In this document: one piece after another, positions 9,238-15,832 of the stretch
How the letters are laid out: each line of letters opens with the position of its first letter
Position numbering within the stretch: the first letter of the stretch is position 1
DNA from: a virus
IMG/VR virus record: IMGVR_UViG_3300009160_000029
Span: 35,970-99,969 of that record
Length of the DNA stretch: 64,000 nt
Reading direction: 5' to 3' (one strand)
The notes under the pieces: generated by a model
Seen by the model: only the letters and a program-made list of their open reading frames with translations
Told to the model about the DNA's origin: nothing
Databases searched by the model: none
Translations under genes and position numbers: made by a program

Positions 9238-10242
9238 ATGTCTCTCCATGAATTTTTAGGAGAGGAACGAGCACTAGATTGGTATTATACTGCTAATTCT
9301 TTAAACAAGGGATTAAAACTTGGTTATCGGAGAGTATCTGGTAAGATAGGATTAACAAATAAAGAATCTGGTGTTCGTGGCGCATGGGTAGAAAAAAGAA
9401 TTGCACTCTTTAAGAACTTATTCGCATCTGGTTATTCAATAATTCCTTTTTCAACACCAACAGAAGCAACAGCAGCAGATGGATTTACATCTGTTGATAC
9501 ATACACAAATTGTGATATACTTATATTAGAATTTGGTGGAACAAATTTACAATTCTATAAAAAAGATTGGGACAAAACAGTTGAACTGATTAAGTCACAT
9601 TCTGGTAAAATAATATTCATTAACGACGATCCTGATCTACCATTTCTTTGGGAGTTATTACCAAATGAAAAATGGGATAGATGGGTAGTCGCAGCAAACG
9701 CAACCAACTCTGCAGAAGTTTCAACAATTCTTAAATGCCCAATAGGTGTAAGAGTTGTAGATTTACCAATGGCGAATGGAATGTCATTTGAATCTTTTTC
9801 AAATGGTGATATAGATAAAACTGTTTATATCGGAAGACCAAATGGAAGAACAAAATACTTCAAAGAATTTTTAAAGTCATCAAGTCTTGAAATATCAGGA
9901 AAACCAAAAGAGTGGACTGATTTTAATATAAACGTTATTGAAAATCCACAACAAAAAGATCGAAGAAAATTTTATAGAAATTATAAAGGATGTTTAACTG
10001 TTTATGATAGTAAGCATAAAACATCTGGATGGAGAACTGGTCGTGCTTTTCATGCACTTTATGCTGGTATTCCAGTTTGTGCACCATCTGGAAATAATGG
10101 TTTAAATTGGACATATCCTGTAGAAACTGCAGAGGACTTAACTAAATTTACATCGTTATCAGATGAAAAACGTAAATTGATTTGGGAAAAACAAAAATCA
10201 ATTATTCAAAATGAAACAAATATAGATTTAATTTTATTATGA
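9238..10242 (+). CDS. putative glycosyltransferase (GT-B-like), probable DNA-base glycosylation
   Basis: 334 aa, starting 2 bp after the TET/JBP-like gene. The C-terminal half has a GT-B-type signature: YIGRPNGRTKYFKEF, later YRNYKGCLTVYDSK, then SGWRTGRAFHALYAGIPVCAPSG, resembling the nucleotide-sugar-binding segment of GT4-like enzymes. The N-terminal half is Rossmann-like (CDILILEFGG, KIIFINDDPD). Coupling to a base hydroxylase suggests it adds a sugar to hydroxymethylated bases, as in base J or T4 glucosyl-hmC. Fold moderately sure; DNA substrate inferred from context only. Confidence 0.65.
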   Translation: MSLHEFLGEERALDWYYTANSLNKGLKLGYRRVSGKIGLTNKESGVRGAWVEKRIALFKNLFASGYSIIPFSTPTEATAADGFTSVDTYTNCDILILEFGGTNLQFYKKDWDKTVELIKSHSGKIIFINDDPDLPFLWELLPNEKWDRWVVAANATNSAEVSTILKCPIGVRVVDLPMANGMSFESFSNGDIDKTVYIGRPNGRTKYFKEFLKSSSLEISGKPKEWTDFNINVIENPQQKDRRKFYRNYKGCLTVYDSKHKTSGWRTGRAFHALYAGIPVCAPSGNNGLNWTYPVETAEDLTKFTSLSDEKRKLIWEKQKSIIQNETNIDLILL

Positions 10243-10688
10243 TAGTATCTTACGATATGGATGGTGTTCTTGCACTAAACCCACCACCAAATATAAAAAA
10301 ATGGGGACATATGAATGGGGCTGAAAGAAGAGCAAGAAAAGAATTTCTATATGATTGGTATAGTTCTGCTGAACTATTATATAAACCAACTGAAGATAAA
10401 TTTCATGTAATTTCAGCAAGAAAGAAAGACCAACGCACATGGGAAATAACGATGAATTGGTTAAATAAATATTTTCCTGGAAGAGTAATTTCATTATCTT
10501 TATTAAATGTACCAAGAACTGTGAACAATGTAGTAAAGTTTAAGAATGATGCGATTAACTCAATTGGTGCAATCGAGCATACTGAAGATAATAAAAAAGT
10601 ATTAAGAGGTATTTCAAAAATTAATAAGACTATTAAATTATACTTTTGGGAAAAGGATATGACAAACAAGGAAATATTCAATGGCTAA
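10239..10688 (+). CDS. HAD-like phosphatase
   Basis: 149 aa, overlapping the glycosyltransferase stop by ATGA. Motif I is YDMDGVLA (Asp6 nucleophile, Asp8 acid/base), motif II is probably VISARK, and a basic residue with acidic motif follows in FKNDAINSIG. These match small HAD phosphohydrolases. Co-transcription with the hydroxylase and glycosyltransferase suggests a role in nucleotide or sugar-phosphate metabolism for base modification (inference). It could also be a general 5'-nucleotidase. Confidence 0.7.
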   Translation: MIVSYDMDGVLALNPPPNIKKWGHMNGAERRARKEFLYDWYSSAELLYKPTEDKFHVISARKKDQRTWEITMNWLNKYFPGRVISLSLLNVPRTVNNVVKFKNDAINSIGAIEHTEDNKKVLRGISKINKTIKLYFWEKDMTNKEIFNG

Positions 10689-11271
10689 AAACTATTTTCA
10701 TTTAAAACTTCCTTTTAAAGACCCTTTAAGTGAAAAAGGTATGACGTGGTTTCACAATCTACCACCTTGTTTTATACAAGTACCAAATCAATATTTTAAT
10801 CCAGAAGCTGTTGAGTTTTTTAAAAAACATAAATTACTCTATTGGGATGCTGAGGTTTTTTCATTTCCTGCAAATTACAAAATGGAAATACATGTTGATG
10901 CTGTTGAGTTTTCAGAAAAATGTAAATTAAATTGGGCTTATAGTAAAGGAGACCATCATAATCTTTGGTTTAAACCAAAACCATCTTGGATACCAAGAGC
11001 AACTGACGGAGAACAAAACGATGGACGTTATGATGACTACAGCTACACTTTTGAAGAAAATGAAGTTGAAGAAGTTGAAAGAACTACTGTAAGAACACCA
11101 ACTTGTATAGTAAGTGGTCAGCCACATAGTGTGCGAACATATAGTGAGCCAAGAAAAGCAATTTCTGTCACTCTATATCCATATGGAACTAATCCACCAG
11201 CTTTACCAAAAGACTGGGGAATGCCAATATCAAACATGAAAGAGGTTTTAAATGATTACATCGTTGATTAG
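10681..11271 (+). CDS. 2OG/Fe(II) dioxygenase-like protein (family A, copy 1)
   Basis: 196 aa. Shows HxD (H71-V-D73 in MEIHVDA), a middle LNWAY...WFKPKP segment, a distal histidine in SGQPHSV (H149) and a basic residue downstream (R158), in the order of non-heme Fe(II)/2OG oxygenases. The same HxD...NW(F/W)xxK...GxPHxV layout recurs at 11533, 47660, 48510 and 49066. Substrate unknown. It overlaps the HAD gene by 8 bp, so it may belong to the same operon. Confidence 0.6.
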   Translation: MAKNYFHLKLPFKDPLSEKGMTWFHNLPPCFIQVPNQYFNPEAVEFFKKHKLLYWDAEVFSFPANYKMEIHVDAVEFSEKCKLNWAYSKGDHHNLWFKPKPSWIPRATDGEQNDGRYDDYSYTFEENEVEEVERTTVRTPTCIVSGQPHSVRTYSEPRKAISVTLYPYGTNPPALPKDWGMPISNMKEVLNDYIVD

Positions 11272-11428
11272 AACAATCCTTTGGGGATTTGTTAATATTT
11301 TATTCTGGATAGTTATAGCAACACTATTCTCTCTTATGATATTTACAATATTCATAGGATATGCACTTGAAAGAATGGGGCATTTTATAGATTGGGTATT
11401 TAAACATGAAAAGAAATCCAGTAGCTAA
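11252..11428 (+). CDS. 58-aa membrane protein
   Basis: ATG 11252 lies inside the end of the preceding gene. One long hydrophobic stretch (ILFWIVIATLFSLMIFTIFI) forms a transmembrane helix, followed by a charged cytoplasmic-like tail (HEKKSSS). Overlaps at both ends support translation. Function unknown. Confidence 0.5.
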   Translation: MITSLIRTILWGFVNILFWIVIATLFSLMIFTIFIGYALERMGHFIDWVFKHEKKSSS

Positions 11429-11540
11429 ATCTTTAAGAACACCCAAATTTAAACAAAAGATTGTAAAGAATAAAAAACAGTATAGCAGAAAAAATAAAAC
11501 AATAGAAGAAATTAATCATCACTTTGAAATATATGAATAA
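11406..11540 (+). CDS. ArfA-like ribosome-rescue peptide, 44 aa
   Basis: Starts ATG 11406. The core reads AKSLRTPKFKQKIVKNKKQYSRKNK. It aligns by eye with the conserved region of bacterial ArfA, which has LxxPxFRQRVxKNKKGKGSYxRK. ArfA recruits RF2 to free ribosomes stalled on broken mRNA. The peptide is strongly basic, as expected for an rRNA-binding factor. Similar short basic proteins are common unannotated genes in phages and marine bacteria. Homology is from motif order alone; function is inference. Confidence 0.6.
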   Translation: MKRNPVAKSLRTPKFKQKIVKNKKQYSRKNKTIEEINHHFEIYE

Positions 11541-12129
11541 ACAATACGATTCTAATTTTTTTTTTCATTTAAAAGAACAATTTGATCCACTACAAAATAT
11601 GGAAATAATTAAAAAATTTCCTACAGGAAAACATATTTTAGATAAAAATTATGCATCACCTAATCTTAAATCTTTTGAAACTGATATATTCGAAATAGCT
11701 CAAATAGAGTTATTCGTCACTCCAGCTGGAGGAAAACTAGGTACTCATATTGATTCAGGATCACCAAGTGGTTCAGTTAAAATGAATTTTAGTTATGGTG
11801 ATTCTAATGCTTATATGGAATGGTTTAAATTTAAAAACGGAATGGCTATACCTGTAAATGAATGGATTGATGCTAGAGATTCTGAGATGGATCAAGAGAC
11901 AGATCAAGATAAAATCACATTAAGATATCGCGATAATGATTGTGAACTTATTTGTTCAGAACTTATAAGAAGACCATCAATTGTAAATGTTTCAATTCCC
12001 CATGGATTAAATTGTGAAAACAGTGATATAAAATGTATGACTGTTGCTGTTCTATTTGAACAATATTTAAATAATGAATGGAATAAAATTACAATGCCAA
12101 AGGCATTAGAATTATGGGGTGATAGATGA
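11533..12129 (+). CDS. 2OG/Fe(II) dioxygenase-like protein (family A, copy 2)
   Basis: ATG 11533 overlaps the ArfA-like gene by 8 bp; 198 aa. HxD is GTHIDSG (H72, D74), the middle segment is KMNFSYGDSNAYMEWFKFK, and the distal His is VSIPHGL (H157). The position matching the conserved basic residue is Lys167 rather than Arg, so this copy may bind the cosubstrate differently or be inactive. Substrate unknown. Confidence 0.55.
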   Translation: MNKQYDSNFFFHLKEQFDPLQNMEIIKKFPTGKHILDKNYASPNLKSFETDIFEIAQIELFVTPAGGKLGTHIDSGSPSGSVKMNFSYGDSNAYMEWFKFKNGMAIPVNEWIDARDSEMDQETDQDKITLRYRDNDCELICSELIRRPSIVNVSIPHGLNCENSDIKCMTVAVLFEQYLNNEWNKITMPKALELWGDR

Positions 12130-12356
12130 AATATAGAATAACTCCACGAAGAACTTTAGTAAAAACATTGATCTATAGAATATGGGTAATACTTTCTTCT
12201 TATATAGTAATTGTTTTGACAGGACAGACTTGGACTCAAGCATTACTGCCCACAATAATATTGAATGTACTTTGGTCAATTTCTTATTACAATTATGATA
12301 GGTTATGGCAGAAGATTGAATGGGGTATTGAACCAATGAGAAAGAAAAGAAAATAA
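12126..12356 (+). CDS. DUF2061-like membrane protein, 76 aa
   Basis: Overlaps the preceding stop (ATGA). Two hydrophobic helices (IWVILSSYIVIVLTG and ALLPTIILNVLWSISYY) are followed by YYNYDRLWQKIEWG. That ending matches the YYxHERxWxxIxWG ending of DUF2061 membrane proteins. The family has no known function. Confidence 0.65.
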   Translation: MKYRITPRRTLVKTLIYRIWVILSSYIVIVLTGQTWTQALLPTIILNVLWSISYYNYDRLWQKIEWGIEPMRKKRK

Positions 12357-12357
12357 T

Positions 12358-12513
12358 ATGAATAAACAATATAATGAATATGATTCGTTCGATTCTAATT
12401 GGTCAGCTGAAATAGAATCAATAAATCCATCAGGGCAAAGTCAAGGAAACGAAGAAGTTGACAATTACAAAACATCATCACTTTGGGAAGTTATTAAGGA
12501 TATGTTTGAATGA
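12358..12513 (+). CDS. acidic small protein, 51 aa
   Basis: ATG 12358, stop overlapping the next ATG by ATGA. The product is polar and probably disordered (QYNEYDSFDSNWSAEIES...), ending in SLWEVIKDMFE. No domain recognised. Confidence 0.5.
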   Translation: MNKQYNEYDSFDSNWSAEIESINPSGQSQGNEEVDNYKTSSLWEVIKDMFE

Positions 12514-12731
12514 AAGATCGTTTAAACAAAGCTTGGGAGTTTGAAATAATACTTAACGAGAGCAAAAATAAAATAAAATCTTGGTTTTATTCTGACACTG
12601 AAGAAGATGCGAAAAATAGAATTGAAAATTATATGAATGCTAAAATTATTTCTTTAAAAGAAATACCAAAGCCAGAACTATATTATGCTGATAATAAAAA
12701 AAATAAAGTTATTAAAGAAAACAAAGTTTGA
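12510..12731 (+). CDS. hypothetical protein, 73 aa
   Basis: Coupled to the preceding gene (ATGA). Looks like a small alpha/beta domain: KAWEFEIILNES, KSWFYSDTEEDAKNRIENYMNAKIISLKEI. The layout resembles small DUF-type domains that sense or bind other proteins, but I cannot name a family. Confidence 0.6.
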   Translation: MKDRLNKAWEFEIILNESKNKIKSWFYSDTEEDAKNRIENYMNAKIISLKEIPKPELYYADNKKNKVIKENKV

Positions 12732-12954
12732 TTCTTTCGCAAGATGGACTGCAGCAATTGCAGGCATTTTTGCAGCACTTTGCACTGGAAGTGCAGTGTT
12801 ATCTTTTCAAGTTTGGGGATGGGTACTCGCTTTTATATCTTCTAGTTGTTGGTTCTATGCAGCAAGTGTAGATTCAGATAAACCACGTATTTTAATGAAC
12901 TGTTTCTATGTAATTTGGTCTTTAATTGCTATAATTAATTGGATTCGTTTTTAA
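12685..12954 (+). CDS. two-helix membrane protein, 89 aa
   Basis: Only one ATG (12685) opens this frame, overlapping the previous gene by 47 bp; the real start may be a non-ATG codon nearer 12720. Two or three hydrophobic helices (WTAAIAGIFAALCTGSAVL, VWGWVLAFISSSCWFYAAS, LMNCFYVIWSLIAIINW). Similar small membrane proteins occur in marine T4-like phages; function unknown. Confidence 0.6.
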   Translation: MLIIKKIKLLKKTKFDSFARWTAAIAGIFAALCTGSAVLSFQVWGWVLAFISSSCWFYAASVDSDKPRILMNCFYVIWSLIAIINWIRF

Positions 12955-12955
12955 C

Positions 12956-12962
12956 CTAAATA
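12956..12962 (+). promoter_or_regulatory. CTAAATA box (late-promoter-like)
   Basis: CTAAATA lies 5 bp before the start at 12968. The motif recurs ahead of other genes here, but this copy is so close to the ATG that transcription from it would start inside the gene. Weak call. Confidence 0.25.
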
Positions 12963-12967
12963 ATGGT

Positions 12968-13456
12968 ATGGCATATATTACTTTTAGAGGGGGAACAAAA
13001 GAACAGAAAAAACTAGCTAAATCATTAGCTGAGTTTTGTCTTAAAAAACTCATTTCATCTCGTCTAAGTAATACATTAGATATTCGTATAGTATTTAAAC
13101 CAACACTCTACACAAAAACAGAGTCGTATGGTGAAACTACCTATTATGAAGATTCAAATATACCACCAAAAGACTTCCTTGTAGAAATAGATTCAAAATT
13201 AAAAATGAGAAGTATGCTTGAAACAATTGCTCACGAGTTGGTTCATGTAAAACAATGGGCTACTGGTGAGATGAGAGAAACTAAAGATAATTTTATTACT
13301 AAATTTAAAAAAGACACCATTAATTCAAACAAAGTAAATTATTGGGATCAACCATGGGAAATAGAAGCGATGGGTAGAGAAGAAGGATTGTTTATTCAAT
13401 GGGTTGAAGAAATGAATTTGTCTGAACAAACTTGGACTAAACGAAAGTATTTCTAA
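12968..13456 (+). CDS. zinc metallopeptidase-like protein (HExxH)
   Basis: 162 aa. Contains the zinc motif HELVH (TIAHELVHVKQW) and a downstream acidic PWEIEAMGRE that can supply the third ligand, as in SprT-like or minimal gluzincin-type folds. Its overlap with the next gene places it at the head of the group leading to the putative packaged proteins. It might process virion or host proteins (inference). No Shine-Dalgarno is visible before ATG 12968. Confidence 0.7.
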   Translation: MAYITFRGGTKEQKKLAKSLAEFCLKKLISSRLSNTLDIRIVFKPTLYTKTESYGETTYYEDSNIPPKDFLVEIDSKLKMRSMLETIAHELVHVKQWATGEMRETKDNFITKFKKDTINSNKVNYWDQPWEIEAMGREEGLFIQWVEEMNLSEQTWTKRKYF

Positions 13457-14559
13457 TGGCTGCAAATCCATCTGAATTTATTGCAAACCTTTTTAACGTT
13501 AAATCGATAATTGAAATAATTAAAGAGTCTCCAGCAAAAGTAATTTTTAATAAAAATGATATAGTAATTTATACAGCAGATAAATCTACAAGAAGCAATG
13601 CTTTTGATAACTTTAGAAAAGCTGCAGATAAAATTAAATCAAATTCTAAATCTAAATTTAAAAATTATCATATAAAACCCTCTTCTAAATCTTCACTTGG
13701 CGTATTTCAATTCTTTTTAGATTCAGCCAAATTACAGAAAGCATCAGGTGATATTTACTTTAAACCTATTATAACAAAAGGTTCAGGTGGTAAAGTTTTT
13801 GAAAATGAATTAGAAAAAGATTTAAATGCTTACTTTAAAGGAGAGCCAGTAAAAAATTTAAAACATGCAGATACAATTCAATCTTTATTCTCAAATAAAA
13901 CATTTCTTAGTATATATAAAATAACACCAAAAAATTTAAATGCATTTGAAGCGAAAGCAGTAGGAAATAGAAATTCAAAAAGACCAGCAAGTTTTTCAAA
14001 TGGTCAAATATCTCTTGGGAATAACACAGGAGAAGCTGTAAGTGATATTGATATTATTGGTCCGAATAAATCTATATATTGTTCTCTTAAATTTTCATCA
14101 TCTTATTACATCTATAATGGAAGTATGAAAGAAATATTTGAAGTCACTCCTAGAGTGAGAGATGAAGCATATAAGTTCTTTGGTTTAGATGGAATCGGAA
14201 TGGCTGGATTTGGCGAGATATTTCGTTCAAATGTAGTTTCTCCCAAAAGTCTACAAGTAGTTAGGAAAAATTTAGCAAAAACTATTCAATTATCTCTTGG
14301 GCAAGAAGTGACACTAATTAATAAATTCGGTCCAGGAAAAAATGATATTGATGTAATTTTTAAAGGATATACGTCTGATGTTTTAATTTCAGCAGATCCA
14401 GTTTACAAATATCCTGAATCTGGAAAACGTAAATATGCAGCAATAGAATTTCCAGCAACTATCAATAACGACAAATATGCTGTTGGAATGCAATTTAGAG
14501 GAACAACAGAGGGTGCACTTACACCAAGATATTTAAGAATATTATTAAAAAAAATATGA
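13456..14559 (+). CDS. hypothetical protein, 367 aa
   Basis: Overlaps the metallopeptidase stop (TAATG) and the next gene by ATGA. A central stretch, EAVSDIDIIG...YCSLKFSSS, carries acidic residues followed by SLK, loosely recalling PD-(D/E)xK nucleases, but I cannot show the fold. The C-terminal part has FGPGKNDIDVIFKG. Similar long proteins of unknown function occur in marine T4-like phages. Confidence 0.65.
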   Translation: MAANPSEFIANLFNVKSIIEIIKESPAKVIFNKNDIVIYTADKSTRSNAFDNFRKAADKIKSNSKSKFKNYHIKPSSKSSLGVFQFFLDSAKLQKASGDIYFKPIITKGSGGKVFENELEKDLNAYFKGEPVKNLKHADTIQSLFSNKTFLSIYKITPKNLNAFEAKAVGNRNSKRPASFSNGQISLGNNTGEAVSDIDIIGPNKSIYCSLKFSSSYYIYNGSMKEIFEVTPRVRDEAYKFFGLDGIGMAGFGEIFRSNVVSPKSLQVVRKNLAKTIQLSLGQEVTLINKFGPGKNDIDVIFKGYTSDVLISADPVYKYPESGKRKYAAIEFPATINNDKYAVGMQFRGTTEGALTPRYLRILLKKI

Positions 14560-15782
14560 AACAATTTAATGAATACCTTGTAGAATCAGTTAATGCTCAT
14601 ATGGAGCATTTAGAAGACTTAGTCTTTAATGAAGGATTATCAGGCACTAAAAAAGCTATTAATTTCCTTTATGATTTAAGAAAAATGCTTCAAGGTAAGT
14701 CTACAAGTAAATTAAAGACCACAGTTAAATGGGATGGTGCTCCTGCTATTTTCGTAGGAATAGATCCTAAAGATAAAAAGTTTTTCGTTTCAACTAAGTC
14801 TATTTTTAATGCAACACCAAAAGTATATAAATCTGTGAAAGAAATACAACAAGGTGAAGAGAATAAAGATTTAAGTAATAAACTTATTACAGCATTTGAA
14901 GAATTTTCTAAAGTAGTTAAGTCAGGCATTTATCAAGGTGATATAATGTTCACAAAAGATACTTTAAAGAAAACTTCAATTGAAGGTGAAAGTTATATTA
15001 CATTTCATCCAAATACAATTGTATATGCGATACCTGCAAATACAGCATTAGCAAATACTATATCAAAGGCAAATATAGGTGTAGTATTTCATACAACTTA
15101 TAAAGGATCTTTAGGTAAGCTTACAGCTGAGTTTGGACAATCAATTGTAGATAGATTTAAAAAGTCATCAACTATATGGGTGGATGATGCAACTTATAAA
15201 GATGTATCAGGATCTGCTACATTTACTAAAGCTGAATTATCAAATTTAGATGCATTGCTTGAGAGAGTAGAGAAACTTTTTTCTAAAATCAATAATAAAG
15301 TTATAACAGATATTCAAGCTGATAAAGAATTACTTGAACTAATTAAAATATATAATAATTCTAAAATTAAAGAGGGTGAAAAAATAACAAACGTAAAAGC
15401 ACATGTTGCTGGTTTATTTCATTTTATACACGATCGTTATCAAGCAGAAATAGATAGTAAGAAAACAGATAAAGCAAAAGATAGATACAAGGCTGAAAGA
15501 GAAAAAGTTTTAAAGTACTTTTCAGCTCATAAACAAGAAGACATTATAGGAGTATTTGATCTTACAAATGCTATTGCCGATGCTAAAAAGATTATTATAG
15601 CTAAGATGAATGAAGCATCAGAAATAGGTACTTTTTTAAGAACAGATAAAGGGTTTGTTCCAACAGGAGTAGAGGGTTTTGTAGCTATTGATAAAGTAGG
15701 AAATGCTATAAAAATCGTTGATAGACTTGAGTTTTCACGTGCTAATTTTTCACCAGATATATTAAAAGGTTGGCAAAGATAA
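14556..15782 (+). CDS. KxDG nucleotidyltransferase/ligase-like phage protein, 408 aa
   Basis: Contains KWDGAPAIF (residue K60 region), matching motif I of ATP-grasping polynucleotide ligases and capping enzymes (KxDGxx). A later EGFVAID resembles motif IV (EGxV), and KIVDR resembles motif V. This suggests a covalent nucleotidyltransferase fold, possibly an RNA or DNA ligase; homologues in marine phages are usually left as a DUF (DUF6267-type). The N-terminus MKQFNEYLVES resembles T4 capsid-targeting sequences (see 15833). Fold call moderate, activity unproven. Confidence 0.6.
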   Translation: MKQFNEYLVESVNAHMEHLEDLVFNEGLSGTKKAINFLYDLRKMLQGKSTSKLKTTVKWDGAPAIFVGIDPKDKKFFVSTKSIFNATPKVYKSVKEIQQGEENKDLSNKLITAFEEFSKVVKSGIYQGDIMFTKDTLKKTSIEGESYITFHPNTIVYAIPANTALANTISKANIGVVFHTTYKGSLGKLTAEFGQSIVDRFKKSSTIWVDDATYKDVSGSATFTKAELSNLDALLERVEKLFSKINNKVITDIQADKELLELIKIYNNSKIKEGEKITNVKAHVAGLFHFIHDRYQAEIDSKKTDKAKDRYKAEREKVLKYFSAHKQEDIIGVFDLTNAIADAKKIIIAKMNEASEIGTFLRTDKGFVPTGVEGFVAIDKVGNAIKIVDRLEFSRANFSPDILKGWQR

Positions 15783-15794
15783 ACACTAAAACTA

Positions 15795-15801
15795 CTAAAT
15801 A
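15795..15801 (+). promoter_or_regulatory. CTAAATA box (late-promoter-like)
   Basis: CTAAATA lies 31 bp upstream of ATG 15833, a normal distance for a T4-type late promoter (TATAAATA at -10) plus leader. It starts the 15.8-28 kb block of probable virion genes. A TATAAT at 15807-15812 has no -35 box at 17 bp. Confidence 0.5.
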
Positions 15802-15832
15802 TAGCATATAATACGGATGGATAACTTGAAAC

